Shown here: piece after piece, positions 1 to 12,900 of the stretch | Layout: every line of letters begins with the position of its first letter | Position numbering within the stretch: the first letter of the stretch is position 1 | From: Sistotremastrum niveocremeum HHB9708 | Lineage: Eukaryota; Basidiomycota; Agaricomycetes; Sistotremastrales; Sistotremastraceae | Assembly (NCBI GenBank): GCA_001630475.1 | Contig: KV419418.1 | Coordinates: forward strand, 284,193 to 348,192 | Reading direction: 5' to 3' | Length of the DNA stretch: 64,000 nt | The notes under the pieces: generated by a model | Told to the model about the DNA's origin: nothing | What the model saw: only the letters and a program-made list of their open reading frames with translations | Database searches by the model: none | Program-made: the position numbers and the translations under genes

Positions 1-95
1 CGCTAGAGGATCCGCCGATTCACCTTATATGGTCTTGGGGCTCGGCTAGACTTCTCCCGCTCGGCCATCGGCTTCTGTACCGTCATATTCCCACA

Positions 96-1765
96 ATGTC
101 TGCTAGTGAGACATCAGACTCGAGCCTCCTCAGGCTCGGGGCGTCAAGAAAAGTCTGGTCCATCCCAGAACTGGCTAGCCTAATCGTGGCAAATGCCTCT
201 GGTCCCTCGACGGGCTCTCTGGCTCGTCTCGCTAGGGTAAACAGGACGATATCAGAACTCGCGTTAGCGATGCTTTATAGCGACATTGGACTCGATTTGC
301 GTTACCTCCTTTCCATTCTGGCGCCCATGAAGCCGTTTATATCGTCAGGTTTTGTAAGTACTTTCTGTTCCAAATTAGATAATGAATTGACAGACTTTGA
401 TAGATGTTCGTACGCCCCTTGGAGCGTGCCGATTGGACGCGCTTCTTGAGATATAGCAAGCTTGTCAAAAGGTTGCGTGTCGGTTTAGGAGCACACATTG
501 CTCTTGAAACTTTCGGCATCATGGATGCCACTCGTCCATCAGAAGTCATATTCCCCTCTTTACGATCTTTCACCTGGTTTGCGACTGCGTCGTCTGCCCA
601 CGTCTTTAATCTGGTTTTCAACGAACGCTTGAGTGAATGCAATGTGAATGATTGGGAGGCCCCTTTGCGCCTGCTCCAAAACATTCGTGCAGTCGCTAGT
701 TCCCTGCAAAAACTCCATCTGGGAAGCCATGCTACACGCCCAGACGCCTTGACGAAAGCAGAGCTTTGTGTCCTTATCCCAGAGCTGGCCTCGATAAACA
801 CACTCTCGCTTCCATCGAGGCTCGTGACGTCTGCTGTATTCGACTTACTCGCTCAACAGGAGCATCTCCACACGTTGACACTGGTGTACGACGAACTCAT
901 CGACGGAGAGTCAAACCCGAGCTATGGATACAAGTTCCTATTCCCCGAGGGTGGCTTTCCTGCTCTTCAGCGTCTGCAGATGCAGGAATTCTCTGCAAGG
1001 CCTCACCAAAATCTTTCGGTCGTTTCACCGATGCCAAATTTACTCAGTCTGAGCGTGCAGCTCTCTGGAAACCCCCCACTCTTCAGCTTCCAATCATATC
1101 TTTCTACCATTGCACATGGATTCCCTCACCTTGAACATTTGGATCTCGAAGTATGTCTACCCAATGAGGACCGCGAACTCTCAAACCCTGAGGTCGCATT
1201 CACGATGCTCCATCCGTTGCTGACCCTTCGAAACCTTCGCGAGATTGACTTTGGAAACGATACCCCCATCTCTCTTTCAGATGATCATATTGACCAAATG
1301 GCTCGTGCCTGGCCAGAACTCCAAACTTTCTCATTCTGTTCCGGGGCGTATTACAATATCAACGACACACACCTTACACTGTCGTGCTTAATCTCCTTTG
1401 CGGAACTTTGTCCAAATATTGATGATCTTGTTTTCGCCATCAATACCCTTCGTGTGCCACCCCGTCAGCCTACCGACACTACTATTTTCGGACTACGATT
1501 TTCCTCGTGGGACGCTATAGATTCCCCTATCGAGGATGCGACCGCAGTCGCTTCTTTCATCGCGGATCTCCTTCCAAGCGGGGGGACTCTTCAGTCTACG
1601 CTGACTGAAGAGCACCCACACCGTGATGCCTTGAGGGGTGAAAAGTGGGAAGATGCCATAAACATGGTGGACGCCATACAGTCAGCAAGGAGTCGAGGCG
1701 TGAGGCGCTACGCGGCTGCACAGAAAGTCAATGTTGTTAATGCCGACGATACGGAGTCGGACTAG
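96..1765 (+). CDS. F-box-like / leucine-rich repeat protein (2 exons)
   Basis: Two exons, 96-353 and 404-1765, join across a 50-nt intron (donor GTAAGT, acceptor GATAG) to give about 539 residues. The decayed copy near 36.2-37.9 kb has an intron at the equivalent site, which supports the junction. Residues about 20-65 look like the divergent F-box-like segment common in Agaricomycetes (a VWSIPELASLIV motif, then a Leu/Ala-rich helix). The rest is a long series of irregular leucine-rich helices and strands. F-box proteins usually recruit substrates to SCF ubiquitin ligases; the substrate and the SCF role are inferences here. The in-frame start at 96 is the first one and follows a pyrimidine-rich stretch. 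Such genes form large, fast-evolving families in mushrooms. Confidence 0.75.
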
Positions 1766-2629
1766 GTCATCGACGCAGAATTCCAATTCACCCTTGTCTT
1801 CCGCATTATTGATATTTATTCTAGTCTACAATAGCAAGTGTTCAAATGCCCGACACTCGTGGCCAATGAAAGATAATAGATTGCGTTGTTAATTCCAGTT
1901 ACCCTCCGGTGGATACTATTGGCCATCGAGTCTTTTCAACACAGGCCATGAGATCAAACAATAATTCGACCACGTCCAGAGATTCGATCCAATATTAATC
2001 CATGCCAGTGAACAAGTACGATTGCTTACTAAGTAAATCCGCTTTCGCGATCGCCTCATTTGTAACACGTTTCCGCCTGCTCTATCTATGCCAGCACGAC
2101 ATCAATGACCATCACTCGCACATCACTACATGCTTCTCATGTCCATCCTTCTGTTCACTTTGCTCTGTCTAACCCGATCATAGAGATTGCGAGACTTCTA
2201 CGACGGTCATCGATCATCTCAGTGCCAATGGTGCTATGAAGATTTCGTCAACGGATCTAGATCTGGTTGCGATTTCGCCGTACATACACTCTTATTGATA
2301 GATCCAGTGAAGGGTTATAAGGTCATATGTCAATAGCGGAGCCTTGACTCTGGATTCCTCGGATTATTGGTTAATAGTTGGTCGTGCAGGACGATTTATC
2401 AGATCATAAGATCGGCTCAGATCTTAATCCGGATTTCAATTCCCGACGTCAAATGCTCTTCAAGGAGCATATTGAAGCCTTCGCCTGGGTGGAATCGGAT
2501 CCATGAAAGGTACGATCTTATAAATATTTGCAATTGTCTGAAAATCTGATAAAATGATACAAGAACGCTATTTACAATTCCTATGAGAAGGTACAAACGT
2601 TTATCTATACATTTCCTCGGTCTTCTGGT
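1766..2629. other. Intergenic, no gene seen
   Basis: AT-rich spacer between the convergent F-box and zinc-finger genes. Only short unsupported reading frames are present. I see no RNA gene, repeat or transposon ends. Confidence 0.6.
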
Positions 2630-4000
2630 CTATTCTAGACGCTCTTTGGCATTCAAGATCCAGTCCAGTGACCAGCGATTCTTCGCTGTGTCAAGCCCGA
2701 CAAGCGGGTTTTCCGCGTCCGCGTCCGCTTCCTCCGCAGCGCCTTGGCCTAGAGCCCGAGGCAGAAGCCCGGATGGGAAACCTCTCGCCAACGTCTCGAT
2801 GCCTTTGACGCTCGACGGGAAGGAAGTCGATCGGAGGTTAGAGACTTGCTCACGAGGCGAGGGACAGTGTGAATAGACGGAGTCGAGGTGGAAATCGTGG
2901 TCGTGGTCGTTGGAGGGGGAGTGAGGGTGCGAGTGGGTCGCAGGAGGAGGAGGAGGAGGAGTAGCCAGAAGAGGAGAGGCAGGGAGGGATGAGGCGCGAC
3001 TGGCGGGCGCCGGTGCCGAGAGACTCGGGCTTTGTGTTGTTATTGATTGGTTTTCGGTCGATACCGACAACTGGTCGATATCTTGACTCGGATCCCGTTC
3101 TTGAGGATCGGACGCTGGGATACCACTTGTTTCGTCGACGTCCATGACATCGACGAGTTGACGAGATCGTGAGCGAGCAGATCCTTTGCTCCGAATGGGC
3201 TCAGGGTCGGGCTGTTCGTAAGGGATCTTAGGATGTTTCGCGTCATGGTGTTTCTTCAAACCACTAGGACGCTTGTAACTTCCGAAATGCATTAGCGACT
3301 TGTCGGCATGATACAATAGACAAACATACCTGAGACCACAATGACAATAATAGCGCATATCCTTTCCAGGCCCATGAACAAAGTGTTCATGACGAGTTCG
3401 AGAAGACGGGTCGTTGAAGGCCTGACTGCATTTTCCTTTGGCCCAACGGCAGCGGTAGGCCTTGACATTGCCACTAGAAATGGGGTCAGCAACTAGATCA
3501 CAGGCATTGGAGTAAGACAAAGACACTGACTGGATCCCGGAACGTTGGTGCTGCTTGAGCCCGGACTGTTGAGAAAAGCCCCGACCACAATTGTCTAGTT
3601 CGCACTTAAATGGTCTGTGTAAATTATTTTAGCGTCAGAATGAGGATATCAACACATCAACCTACTTGGGATCGTCGCTATGCAACCTGGCATGTCTGAC
3701 GGCCATGTCGGTCTGCCTTGAAAAGACCTTCTGGCAGTCTGGTACTGGGCAGACAAAACCGAGGTGGGGAGGCGTGCTGCCCTTCTGCAAAACAATGTGT
3801 CAACGTTGGCAGAATATGGCATCGACGACGACCGCGCTTACCTTAGCTCTTGTGTTGCCCGTGGATCGGGTGCGACGATCACGAGCTTCAGCCTTGCGTT
3901 TGGAGGTCTTGGTTGCGGCCATAGTGCCAGTGGTAGAGGATGAAGCGAGGAAAGCAGGAGATGAGGGGGAAAGTGAAGGAGCTACCGTACTGAGGGCCAT
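2630..4000 (-). CDS. C2H2 zinc-finger protein, probable transcription factor (5 exons)
   Basis: Exons on the minus strand: 3842 upward to the start, 3666-3784, 3531-3614, 3330-3473 and 2630-3278, with introns of 51-57 nt all GT-AG. From the ATG at 3922 the joined frame is 358 residues; the upstream in-frame ATG at 4000 would give 384. A TATATAA at 4011-4017 lies too close to 4000, so 3922 is the likelier start. Four fingers are visible: C-x4-C-x13-H-x3-H, C-x4-C-x12-H-x5-H (its last His codon is split by an intron), C-x6-C-x12-H-x4-H, and a finger with an unusual C-x-C start. A basic KRK-rich N-terminus could be a nuclear signal. The C-terminal ~190 residues are Ser/Pro-rich and probably disordered. 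Targets are unknown. Confidence 0.8.
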
Positions 4001-4010
4001 TGCGTTCAGC

Positions 4011-4017
4011 TTATATA
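4011..4017 (-). promoter_or_regulatory. TATA box of the zinc-finger gene
   Basis: TATATAA on the minus strand, 89 nt upstream of the ATG at 3922. The spacing favours 3922 over the in-frame ATG at 4000 as the start codon. Confidence 0.5.
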
Positions 4018-5382
4018 CGCGAGCCACTATCTTGCTGCTGCTACGGAAACAACTTGAGGACAATGGGCAATTCGGGGCTCGGAGGTCCTACTTTGAACTT
4101 GACTTATCGGGGCACAAAAGGAATGGCGGTCGCGCGGCGCGGCGTGTACTAGGATCTTTTAGGATGGGATCAAACGGAGACAAATACGAGAAATCAGGGT
4201 TGTTACGCGTAGGATAAGAAATGAATTGATTCAGGGGAAAATAACCTAGAAGCATGTGTTCCGAATTTTTCTTACAAACTGTGATCGAAATTGTTCAAGT
4301 CGTTGCGAACACTGCGGATGTTTTAAGCTCGGGAGCTCGATACAACTGTAACTCAGAGAATACACTATGTACTACAGACTATCGAGACAATCCCTAAGCC
4401 TCAAAATGTACCATGGACTGGTTGGTGCCACCTAGTGGCGGGACGTCGTTTTTCCTCGTGTTCACCGAAAGAAGCTTGGTCGCGGGTGTCAGTTATCCCG
4501 GTAATTTCCTGTAGCCTTATCACAAAGGCTGACTATTGTCTTGGTCAAAAGGAGAAACAATGCACCCGATCTCCGAAAAAAAAAACTCAATTGAAATAAT
4601 AGTAATCTCGATAGGTGGCATCGCTTAGAATATATTTCTGGTTGTTCCACCAAGGCGTGTCTGTAGATAGGCCCGGAAGATTGATCGTCCGGGATCTCCA
4701 CAAGGTATCTCCGAAATGAAATTTAATGAATGAAGCGTGTGACTTCCGAGAGTGGTTGTCCCAGTTCAGGAGGGCAGGATTACTCCCTCGACATAATACA
4801 AATCTCATCTTGTGGATCAATATGACTGGGAAAGACCCTAGTCTATCATCTTGAGGAATTGGTCAATGATTGAAACAGGCAGATACTTGCGTTAAATAGT
4901 CGTTCTTCCCTCAAGGCCCGCAAACGGCTGGTAAAGGCACTTATTCATTTCGACGAAACACCCGAGCTTCGGATTCCTTCTCGCCTGACAAGCGGAGATC
5001 TCAATGAGGTCGCAAGGAGATTATCGGACCGCCCTTAAATCGTGAAATTGGGTAGTGGTTAAGCGACTAATCGCCACGGCTATTCTAAATTCGTGCTCAT
5101 TGTACTTTATTGCTAGCGGACGGTAGATTCAGCCTCAAGTAAGCCAGAACCCCACTTACCAGGAGCTTCTGGCTCGTAGAGACTGCTGACTATGGGGCGA
5201 CGCCGAAGGGCCAATGTTGGCCTCGCCTGTACTACTCGTGGATCGCAGTGGCGGCGTACTCCGAGCTTGAGAAAAGTGATCGGGAGATCTCCCAGTTGGG
5301 GCGCAGAAACAGATAACAAGGAGCGAAAAGTGTTGCGTGAGCTCCTGAGTGTCTGGATCTATATTCTTGAAATGAACCAGAG
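4018..5382. other. Intergenic, no gene seen
   Basis: About 1.3 kb between the divergent zinc-finger and first hairpin-protein genes. A sequence near 5050-5080 resembles a Pol III A-box, but no B-box or cloverleaf follows. Part of a 5' exon of the next gene could lie at the right end, because its start is not certain. Confidence 0.5.
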
Positions 5383-6800
5383 ATGTGTTCCCAAGACAGC
5401 CTTGTCCTCGTTGATCAAGCGGGACCAAACAAGTCTGAAACACAGATTGCCGACGTCTCCGAACAAGGGAAATTCTCTCAGGCACGGCCGAACGCCGGCT
5501 TTCGCGTGCCGGAAGAGTACCCGGCGGCTATCAGCTCGGCTCACCCTGAGGTTGGAACGAGCAAGCTGGTCGACCTCGAGAATGTTCCTCAGAAAGTGAC
5601 TCTGTCGAACGAGAGTGAAAGTACTGCCAATGAGTCACTGACTCCAGACCGCTGTCTCCAGAGTAATGCAGTGCTGAAGCCTCCCAACTGCCAGCATAGC
5701 CTGAGGTTCTGCGCCAAGGGTCCCTGGTAATTCAACTGGATGTTCGGTCAGTTCTCTCATCATGATCTGGTTGCGCCCACCTAATAAGTACGGTTCAGCT
5801 TCGAACCACAGCCTATTCATAGTGAAATGGCTCAAGTCCATCCGTGGCCTCAACGTCTACCTCCTGTTCAGCTCGATGCTGCCGATATTGCTCCCGATCT
5901 ACGCACGGTCGATGCTATAGGAGATATGATTGACGATTTGAGGAGAGCTCAAACAACCTTCGATGGTTGGATAACGGACGTGGCAAAGTACGTTCTTATT
6001 CCAGCTCTAGCTTATCTCGACGCTCATATAGTGATCCACGAAGATACGGGAAGAAAAGCGATCAGGCAATTCAGCGTATCATGACGGAAGTCACTGATCT
6101 ACGTGCTGATACATCCCAAGCACTCGAAACCGCTACAGAAATCCTGGCCGCTCAGCGAATATTCGCAAACACCGTCGTCGAAGCTCTCTTTATCGCCTCA
6201 TCATCCTCTGCAGAATCACCTCGTCTCTTCCAAGATGACGCGTACCGCTTACAATCCCTCGGAAACACAATCTCATTCCATTCCGACGTGCTGCGCGATC
6301 GCATCATCCTGGTCCAGCAACGTGTTCAGAGAATACGAGAAACTGCTGAACAAATGACGAATGAGCGAATCCAAAATCCCTCCAGATCTGACCGTATACG
6401 CAAATGGCTAGGCATCGTCCTCGACGTCTGTACCGCTCTCCTCACCGCCGTATCATTCCTCCTCGTTCACCTCGGGATATTCGGGCTCGCCGTTGGCATC
6501 GTTGCCCCAGTCGTGCCGGTAGCCCTGGGGGTAGCAGCTGGCGTCACTCAGCTTGGGTCTATGGTGGTTGCGAAACTTCAGGAGAGAATCAATGTTCGGA
6601 ATCAGTATTTTGATGTCCAATTACCAGCGGAAGCCAGGCTTGTAGAGCAGCGGCTTCAAGGCTTCCCGGCGTACATCGCTATGGTGCAGGTGGAGATTGC
6701 AGCGCAGACTGGCAGGATCATCAATATGCGCACCCGGCGGGAACTTGAGGCCGCACAGACGCATTGGGAGGATCACCTTATATACCTGAACAATATGTGA
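5383..6800 (+). CDS. Coiled-coil protein with hydrophobic hairpin, paralog A (unknown function)
   Basis: Exons 5383-5726, 5799-5987 and 6032-6800 join in phase to give 433 residues. The introns are 72 and 44 nt; the latter is very short. Order: disordered polar N-terminus (1-120), a conserved DIAPD...A..M.DDL...Q.TFD.W block (about 135-175), a long helical region (179-300), a hydrophobic hairpin (about 304-359: two apolar segments around VAPVVPVALG), and a second helical region to the end. A paralog lies at 27455-29061 with the same intron phase and a final exon of exactly the same length (769 nt). I do not recognise a named family. The helix-hairpin-helix layout could suit a membrane-inserting or membrane-shaping protein. 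The start is provisional: an in-frame stop lies 15 nt upstream. Confidence 0.7.
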
Positions 6801-6998
6801 GCATCCGATTCGCCAGCTCTTGTCCTTAATGATAATGCTCCCGCAGGCATTGATCACGCAGTCTTTGTCTCGCTCTTCGATTTTTGTATTATTAGTTGAA
6901 GTCATCTGTATCATTTTAATATCATGGTATCTTGGGTATATGTACTTGTAATGATAATAATCGAAGGAGAAAGTAATGATTAGGTGATAAGGTCAGTC

Positions 6999-9900
6999 TC
7001 ATACCGATCCGTGTACAGCAGGCTTGCTGGCTTGCAAAGAGGTACTCCAGGTCACAAGAGCCTCCTGTCGGACCCATTCTTCAGTTCCATCGTTTGAACA
7101 CGAATATGATCTCCATAGAAGGATCCGGCTGACAAGGAGTCGCCATCTTTGCGATACGTCCGACCGCGACGACTCACAGCGCCAGAGGGATTCAACGACT
7201 TTGAACCACGCGGTTGCGGAACTACCGAATCTCTGGACATCTGAGAGAGGTGACATGACTGAACTCTCGTAGTCTTTGAGCACTTTCATTACCAGATCAA
7301 GAGTAGGCTCCATTGATTCTGGAGAAGCAATTTGAGATAAAGCGAGTAATATATTGGCAACTCGGCTTAGAATGTCGATAGACGCTGAAAGCCAGTCAGT
7401 CACCTTGGAGCCATTCAAATATAATGGGGTCACCTTGTCCTCGAAGGAGTAAACGCAGGCAACGATTTATTTCGAATTGCCATTGATCATGAGACGAGCG
7501 TTGTAAGATCGAGCCACGGGCCGAATAGGATATATTCTCGAGAACCTGGGCCCAAAGCAGCTCTTCCCCAGGGGAGATTGTCTCCATCTGCATCTCAATC
7601 CAGACCAAGAATGAGGAGCGGAGTACGAGGGTCGTTGCTGCACTCGCGTTTGAAGTGATAGCAGCGAAGACCTAAATATTCGTCAACAATACAAAATTTA
7701 CCGAGGAAGAATAAACGCTTACCTCGATAATAGCAGCGCTCAAAGCGCCGTCTCTTGAACCTTCGAAAACGGTGCACAACATGTCTACAGTGCGTCTACG
7801 CTGTAACAACGTCCAATCTTTCGTACTCTTCATGCCTTCCTTCAAGAAGCGGATAATCCAGCTTTTCTCTTTCTTAGAGTCGTCAGAGCTACTATACAAC
7901 ATCCCAAGCAACATTGGAACATCTTCCACATCCAATTCAGGTCTTTGAAGTAAGAACTTGAATATAGAAGGCGAGAGGAAATTTCCCGGATAAAATATCG
8001 CCCGGATGGCATGAGCCATGAGAAGTACGATATGAGTTGGCTGGCGAACAAGGGTATCCGACGGAGCGGCGAATGCGTCTTTGATCATATTGAGATAGTA
8101 AGTAACTTGATCTTTTTCTTGAAAATCGGCATTCTGAAGAACACGTCATCAGATTACGTAAGAGCGCAAAGCAAGCGAATTAAGTACCTTGATCAAGGTC
8201 CACAGCCCTCCGAGCATTGCATGGGCGTAAGTGCGCATTGATGCATCTTTGGACGCGAGACAGATTATAGGGATGCAGGCGATGTTCGTCCGGAGGAGAT
8301 CCACCCATTGGAACGCGTTCAGTTCGGGAGCTTCGACGGTAAATTGACCCAAGAGGAGGAGGAGGAGAACAGGATCGTATATATCCTCATTGGAGTCTTC
8401 TGAGCTGGAGCTGAAGGTTGGGTGTCTGGATTGGAAGGTTCTCCGGCACGGAAATTGTCCGAGAGTCCGGAAAATCATATTGGAGTCAAGGTTCGTCAAT
8501 ATCGCAGTGATGCTATCCGTAGACCCGGAGGACGAGCGGGAGGGGGACCATAGAAGGAACAGTGAAGCTATGCTTGTTCGGCGCTCTGTTTCGAATAGTT
8601 GGAATATTGATAGTAAAATGGTATCCGTTTCAGATAGAGTGCCGTGATAGACCGACACCAGAGGTTGGACATGCGAAGGCTGACACGTATTTAATGGATG
8701 TTTTCGGAATAATACGTCCAAAAGTTTGATCAAGGCGAGCCGGCTGGCGGGTGCGAGCCCGATTGTTTTGAACCGTTGGTGTTGGACGATGCTTTGTATA
8801 AGCTTGTTAACCGAAGCAGGCTGGACAACCGATCAATGTGGTACGGCGTTGATATCAGAGCAGCGTACCTTCAAAGGTGAACGTGCCACCAACGCAGCAG
8901 CTAGCTCAAGTGCGGATAGTGATGACAGACTGTTTTGCGTCATCGCTTGCAACGCCGGTTCGACGACATGAGGCTTCACTTCTGTTGAAGCCTTTACAAG
9001 GTTCACTAAGAATAAGATATTAGCTTTCTGACGAAGGTGCATTTAAATCAGCCGTACCTATATATTGAACCGTCTTCACTACATCCTCATCCTCATCTCC
9101 GTCACTATAAGCGCGCGTAACAAAAGACAGTGATCCCTCAACAAGAAGGTCGACAACGCCTTTATCAGCAAAATCGCGGACGAACGCCTCGCTAGTAAAC
9201 ACGCTCGTAATCAACGAATACGCAGCGAGACTGTGCAAGCTCTTGATATAACGGTTGATAAGATCGCGGAATTCGTCCGGCGTCAAAGAAGTGACAGCGA
9301 CGCGTATCAAAGTACCAAACGCGCTCCTATAAGCGTTTTCCATAGAGGCATCCACGAGGAAACCTTCAGTGAGCCAAGCCAATAGTCTCCCAACGAATTC
9401 GGAAGGAAGCGGTTCAAGTAATGTCGAAACGATACCTCGAGGAACGATCATATCGAGCCACGCACTCAAGGAAGCGATCAGATCTCTTTTCTCGATTTTT
9501 TCGAGTACGTCGTTCTGCTGGAGCCACGTCGAGTATTCTTTCCGAGATTCAGGAGAGAAGTAAAGGATGTATGCGACGAGTCTGTCTCGTGAAGTATCCC
9601 GATGGTCGATAGTGAGGAGTGATAGTATATGAGGGCTCGGAGGTAGGATGTAGGTTTGTCGATTCCAGAATGATTCTAAGGTGCGATTCACGTCCGTGAA
9701 TTTCCGAGTCTTATCGAATGCGACACCGGCGCAGATAAGTGGTAAATGCTCACACATGACGGCACTCAAAAGTTTCGTCAACACGTGCATCTCGGGACGA
9801 TCAGCGATTAATTTGAATAGTGTGGGGATTTGAGGTTTGAAATACGCGGAGAGGGATGGTCGTGTCGTGTATTTCGTCAATGCGGAGAATATAGCTGATA

Positions 9901-12900
9901 CGATCGACGGGGAAGAGGGCGTTCCCGAGGTGTTAGACGAGGAGGTTATGAGAGGGAGATAGAGGGCGAGGAGACGGAAGAGAGATGCATCTTCCATGAA
10001 GGGGATGAAGAGAAGTAGTGTTTGGATTTGAGTACCGTCTTCGCCATGTGAGGATAGGGCGCTGTGAAGCCAATGATCGCACGCTTCTGCGACTAACACG
10101 CGATCCGCATCGTTGGTACAATCCAGCGTAACACGGAACAACGCCTCCACGACTACGTGCTATTAATTAGCTCAACTCCTGAACCGAGGTGCAACAAGGA
10201 CATACCTTCACGAATCTGTTTTTGCCCAATATGCACCCTCAGCGCATCCCTCATCGCACTCCCCTCAAACAATCCTTTCTTCAACAGCCCCACATCCACT
10301 TCCGCCCTCTCCATCTTCCCAACAGTATCCATAATCTCAACAATAGTAGCAAGCGTCCCATATCGGATTCTCGTAATGAGCGTAACATTCTCGATACCCT
10401 TGTTCGCGCCTCCGTTGAGATGTGCGGAAGCGAGTCTTCGGAGGATCATGTTTAATCGACGGAGGAGGATGGGTGTGGTTGTGGAAGGTGGAGAGAGGAA
10501 GAGCGCAGCGAGAGTCGAGCGGATGGTTAAATCGTTGAGATGTTCGACGTTACTGTGTATGAACGCGTACTCAAATGGAATCCTGGACACCGGCCTCAGT
10601 CTCACTCCTCACGCGAAGCGAAAAATACACTCACGAGTTCGTATATTCTACCATCTCTTCGACCGGATTAAACGCATCCCAGAGTAACTGATCCCGCGGA
10701 TCAAGAACCTTCATCAACTCCCTCAAAGCACCCCGACACGGTTTAACGATACCCACGACTCGCTGAACCTGCGCCTTCGAAAGACTCTCCCCGAGCACCT
10801 TCACGCGATCGACGAGTTCGTAAGCTACCTTCTCCAACCCTCTTTCATCCAATCCTACAATCGCATCAGTATGATTGAGTAAGAAGGGATGGAGGGACGT
10901 ACCGATCGCTCTACGTTCGTATATGGGGAAGAATTCGTTTGCACTTGCACTCGCGCCGGGGAGCGGTTTCTCGATAGGCTTCTCGATTCCCTCAATGCAA
11001 GCGCCTAACAGATCCCTCTCCTTCCTCCCTACAACAACCGCCTCTTGCCACCCCCTATCTTCACCCCCACCATTGTCCTCCATATCCTGCACGCATCTCG
11101 CCAATCGCTCATGCACATTCTGCGCAAATACAAGACTCGGTTGTTTACCCAAAATCAAAACAACAAGCTGTCGCACGAACGAAACGAGAGCGATGATCGA
11201 TGAAGGTGAAATTAGACGTTTGGAGATTCGAGTTGTGAGTTGTTCGAGGAGTGTCAAGAGGAGGGGACTTGGGAGTTCGTTTGGTTGATATCTTGTCTCT
11301 TCAGCATCGACATCGGGGACGTCGTCAACATCCATTGCGTTTGATAGAGATGGAGGGGAGTGAGGGGAGTGAGGGGAGGAACGTGTGGCGGACAGTGATT
11401 CTTCGATGTACCGATAAGGCGTCTTCATACACCTCAAAATACAATCATCTAACATCTCCAGCACATCTTCCATGCCACCCGCTTCTCCACCTCCGCTTAT
11501 TTGCGCGTCGTTCGTAGCTGGACTTGGTCGAGAGGTTGGTAAAACCTCTAACCAAATCCCAAGTTCCTCAGGATCATGTTCGAACAAGATGCTATTTGCC
11601 AAAATACTCCGGAGGAGATCGTATGACGCATCTCTGAGCGGTTTATACGATTCCGAGGAGGAGTAGTGGTTGTAGAGTGTGAATATGTGATATAGGTACG
11701 AATGATTCGTCTTTCCTGAACGGGGTTTGTTAGAATTAGAGTGAAGAGGGGAGAAGGAGGGGAGATGTACCGAGTTTATTGGACCATGTGAATGATTGGC
11801 TTTCCTTCAATATCCTCAAGACATGCAACTGTCGGATCATGTCCAACCCCGCTCTCTCCTCCTGTGTCGGTATTGAATGCGAATGAGGATCGGAGTCGGA
11901 GCGCATGACAAGCGTTCCTAAGAGTTTTCCGGCGTCGAATTTGACTTCTGATACGAGGTCGGGAAGATGGACGTGATACAGCCATATGACTCTTAATGCA
12001 GCTTCGGAGAGTAATAAGCTTCGCGTCGTATCTCCCTTACTGCCTTTCTCTGCGGTGGTGTTCTTATCGGTGGCAGATATAGCAGTGTCGGAGATTGCAG
12101 TTGGAGTGGAAGCGGCGGCGGTTGGTGATGAGGAGGATGAGGAGGCGGATTGGGAGAACGCGACGATCACTGAGAAAGCGGGTACACGCAACGCCACCTC
12201 TCTCTCAACTTCTGCCTTTCTCTTCCCCCACATTCCCTCTCGCTCCGCTCCCTCTCCCACCAACATATCAGTCATCCTCAAAGACGATGAAGAAGAAGAG
12301 CCTTCAACCGCCTCCTCGACTTTTTTCAGTGCGTCGATCACAGCTCCGAACTTACCCAAACATTTACTCAGAAGCAACGCCGTAGAATGCCGAACGAGCG
12401 CAGAAGGGTGTTGTAGTCCCTTTGTCAAATTGGCACGTGTGAGGATGGATGGGAGGATATTTTCTAGGATTGATGAGAGAGGCGGTGGGGTGCTTTTGTA
12501 TTCTAGATCTTTTGTGGGGGTGGATGGGGATGGAGAGGAGAGGAATGATGTAGAAGGTATGGGGAGGGATACGATGGAGCCTATCGTTCCGAGATTTGCG
12601 AACCATTTGGATGACAGGCGGGGTTCGGTCACCAGGCCGGATTCTCTCCAATACCTATCGACCAAAGCGCCACCAATCAGTCACACAAATCAAACGAGAT
12701 AAAGAATACATACCTAGATATCAACTCCGGCGCAGCTTCAAGGATTTTAATGATCAACTCTTGCTGACGCGAATCACCGGGCCTCAACGTCCTCAAAAGA
12801 TTCGAAAGCGGCTTATTGAATATCCTCTCATTCCCCGTCCCCACCTTCTTCTCGCCTTCTTCTTCGTTTTCGGTGGAAAGAGGGAGAGTGTCAGTATCGC

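Noticed and set aside
2901-2965. GGA/GAG-rich stretch as a microsatellite
   Set aside because: It encodes the Pro/Ser-rich tail of the zinc-finger protein on the minus strand.
5040-5110. A-box-like GGTAGTGGTTAAGCG suggesting a tRNA
   Set aside because: No B-box and no cloverleaf can be drawn.
11986-12702. Plus-strand frame of 238 aa
   Set aside because: Antisense to URB1 exons, whose translation on the minus strand fits the family.
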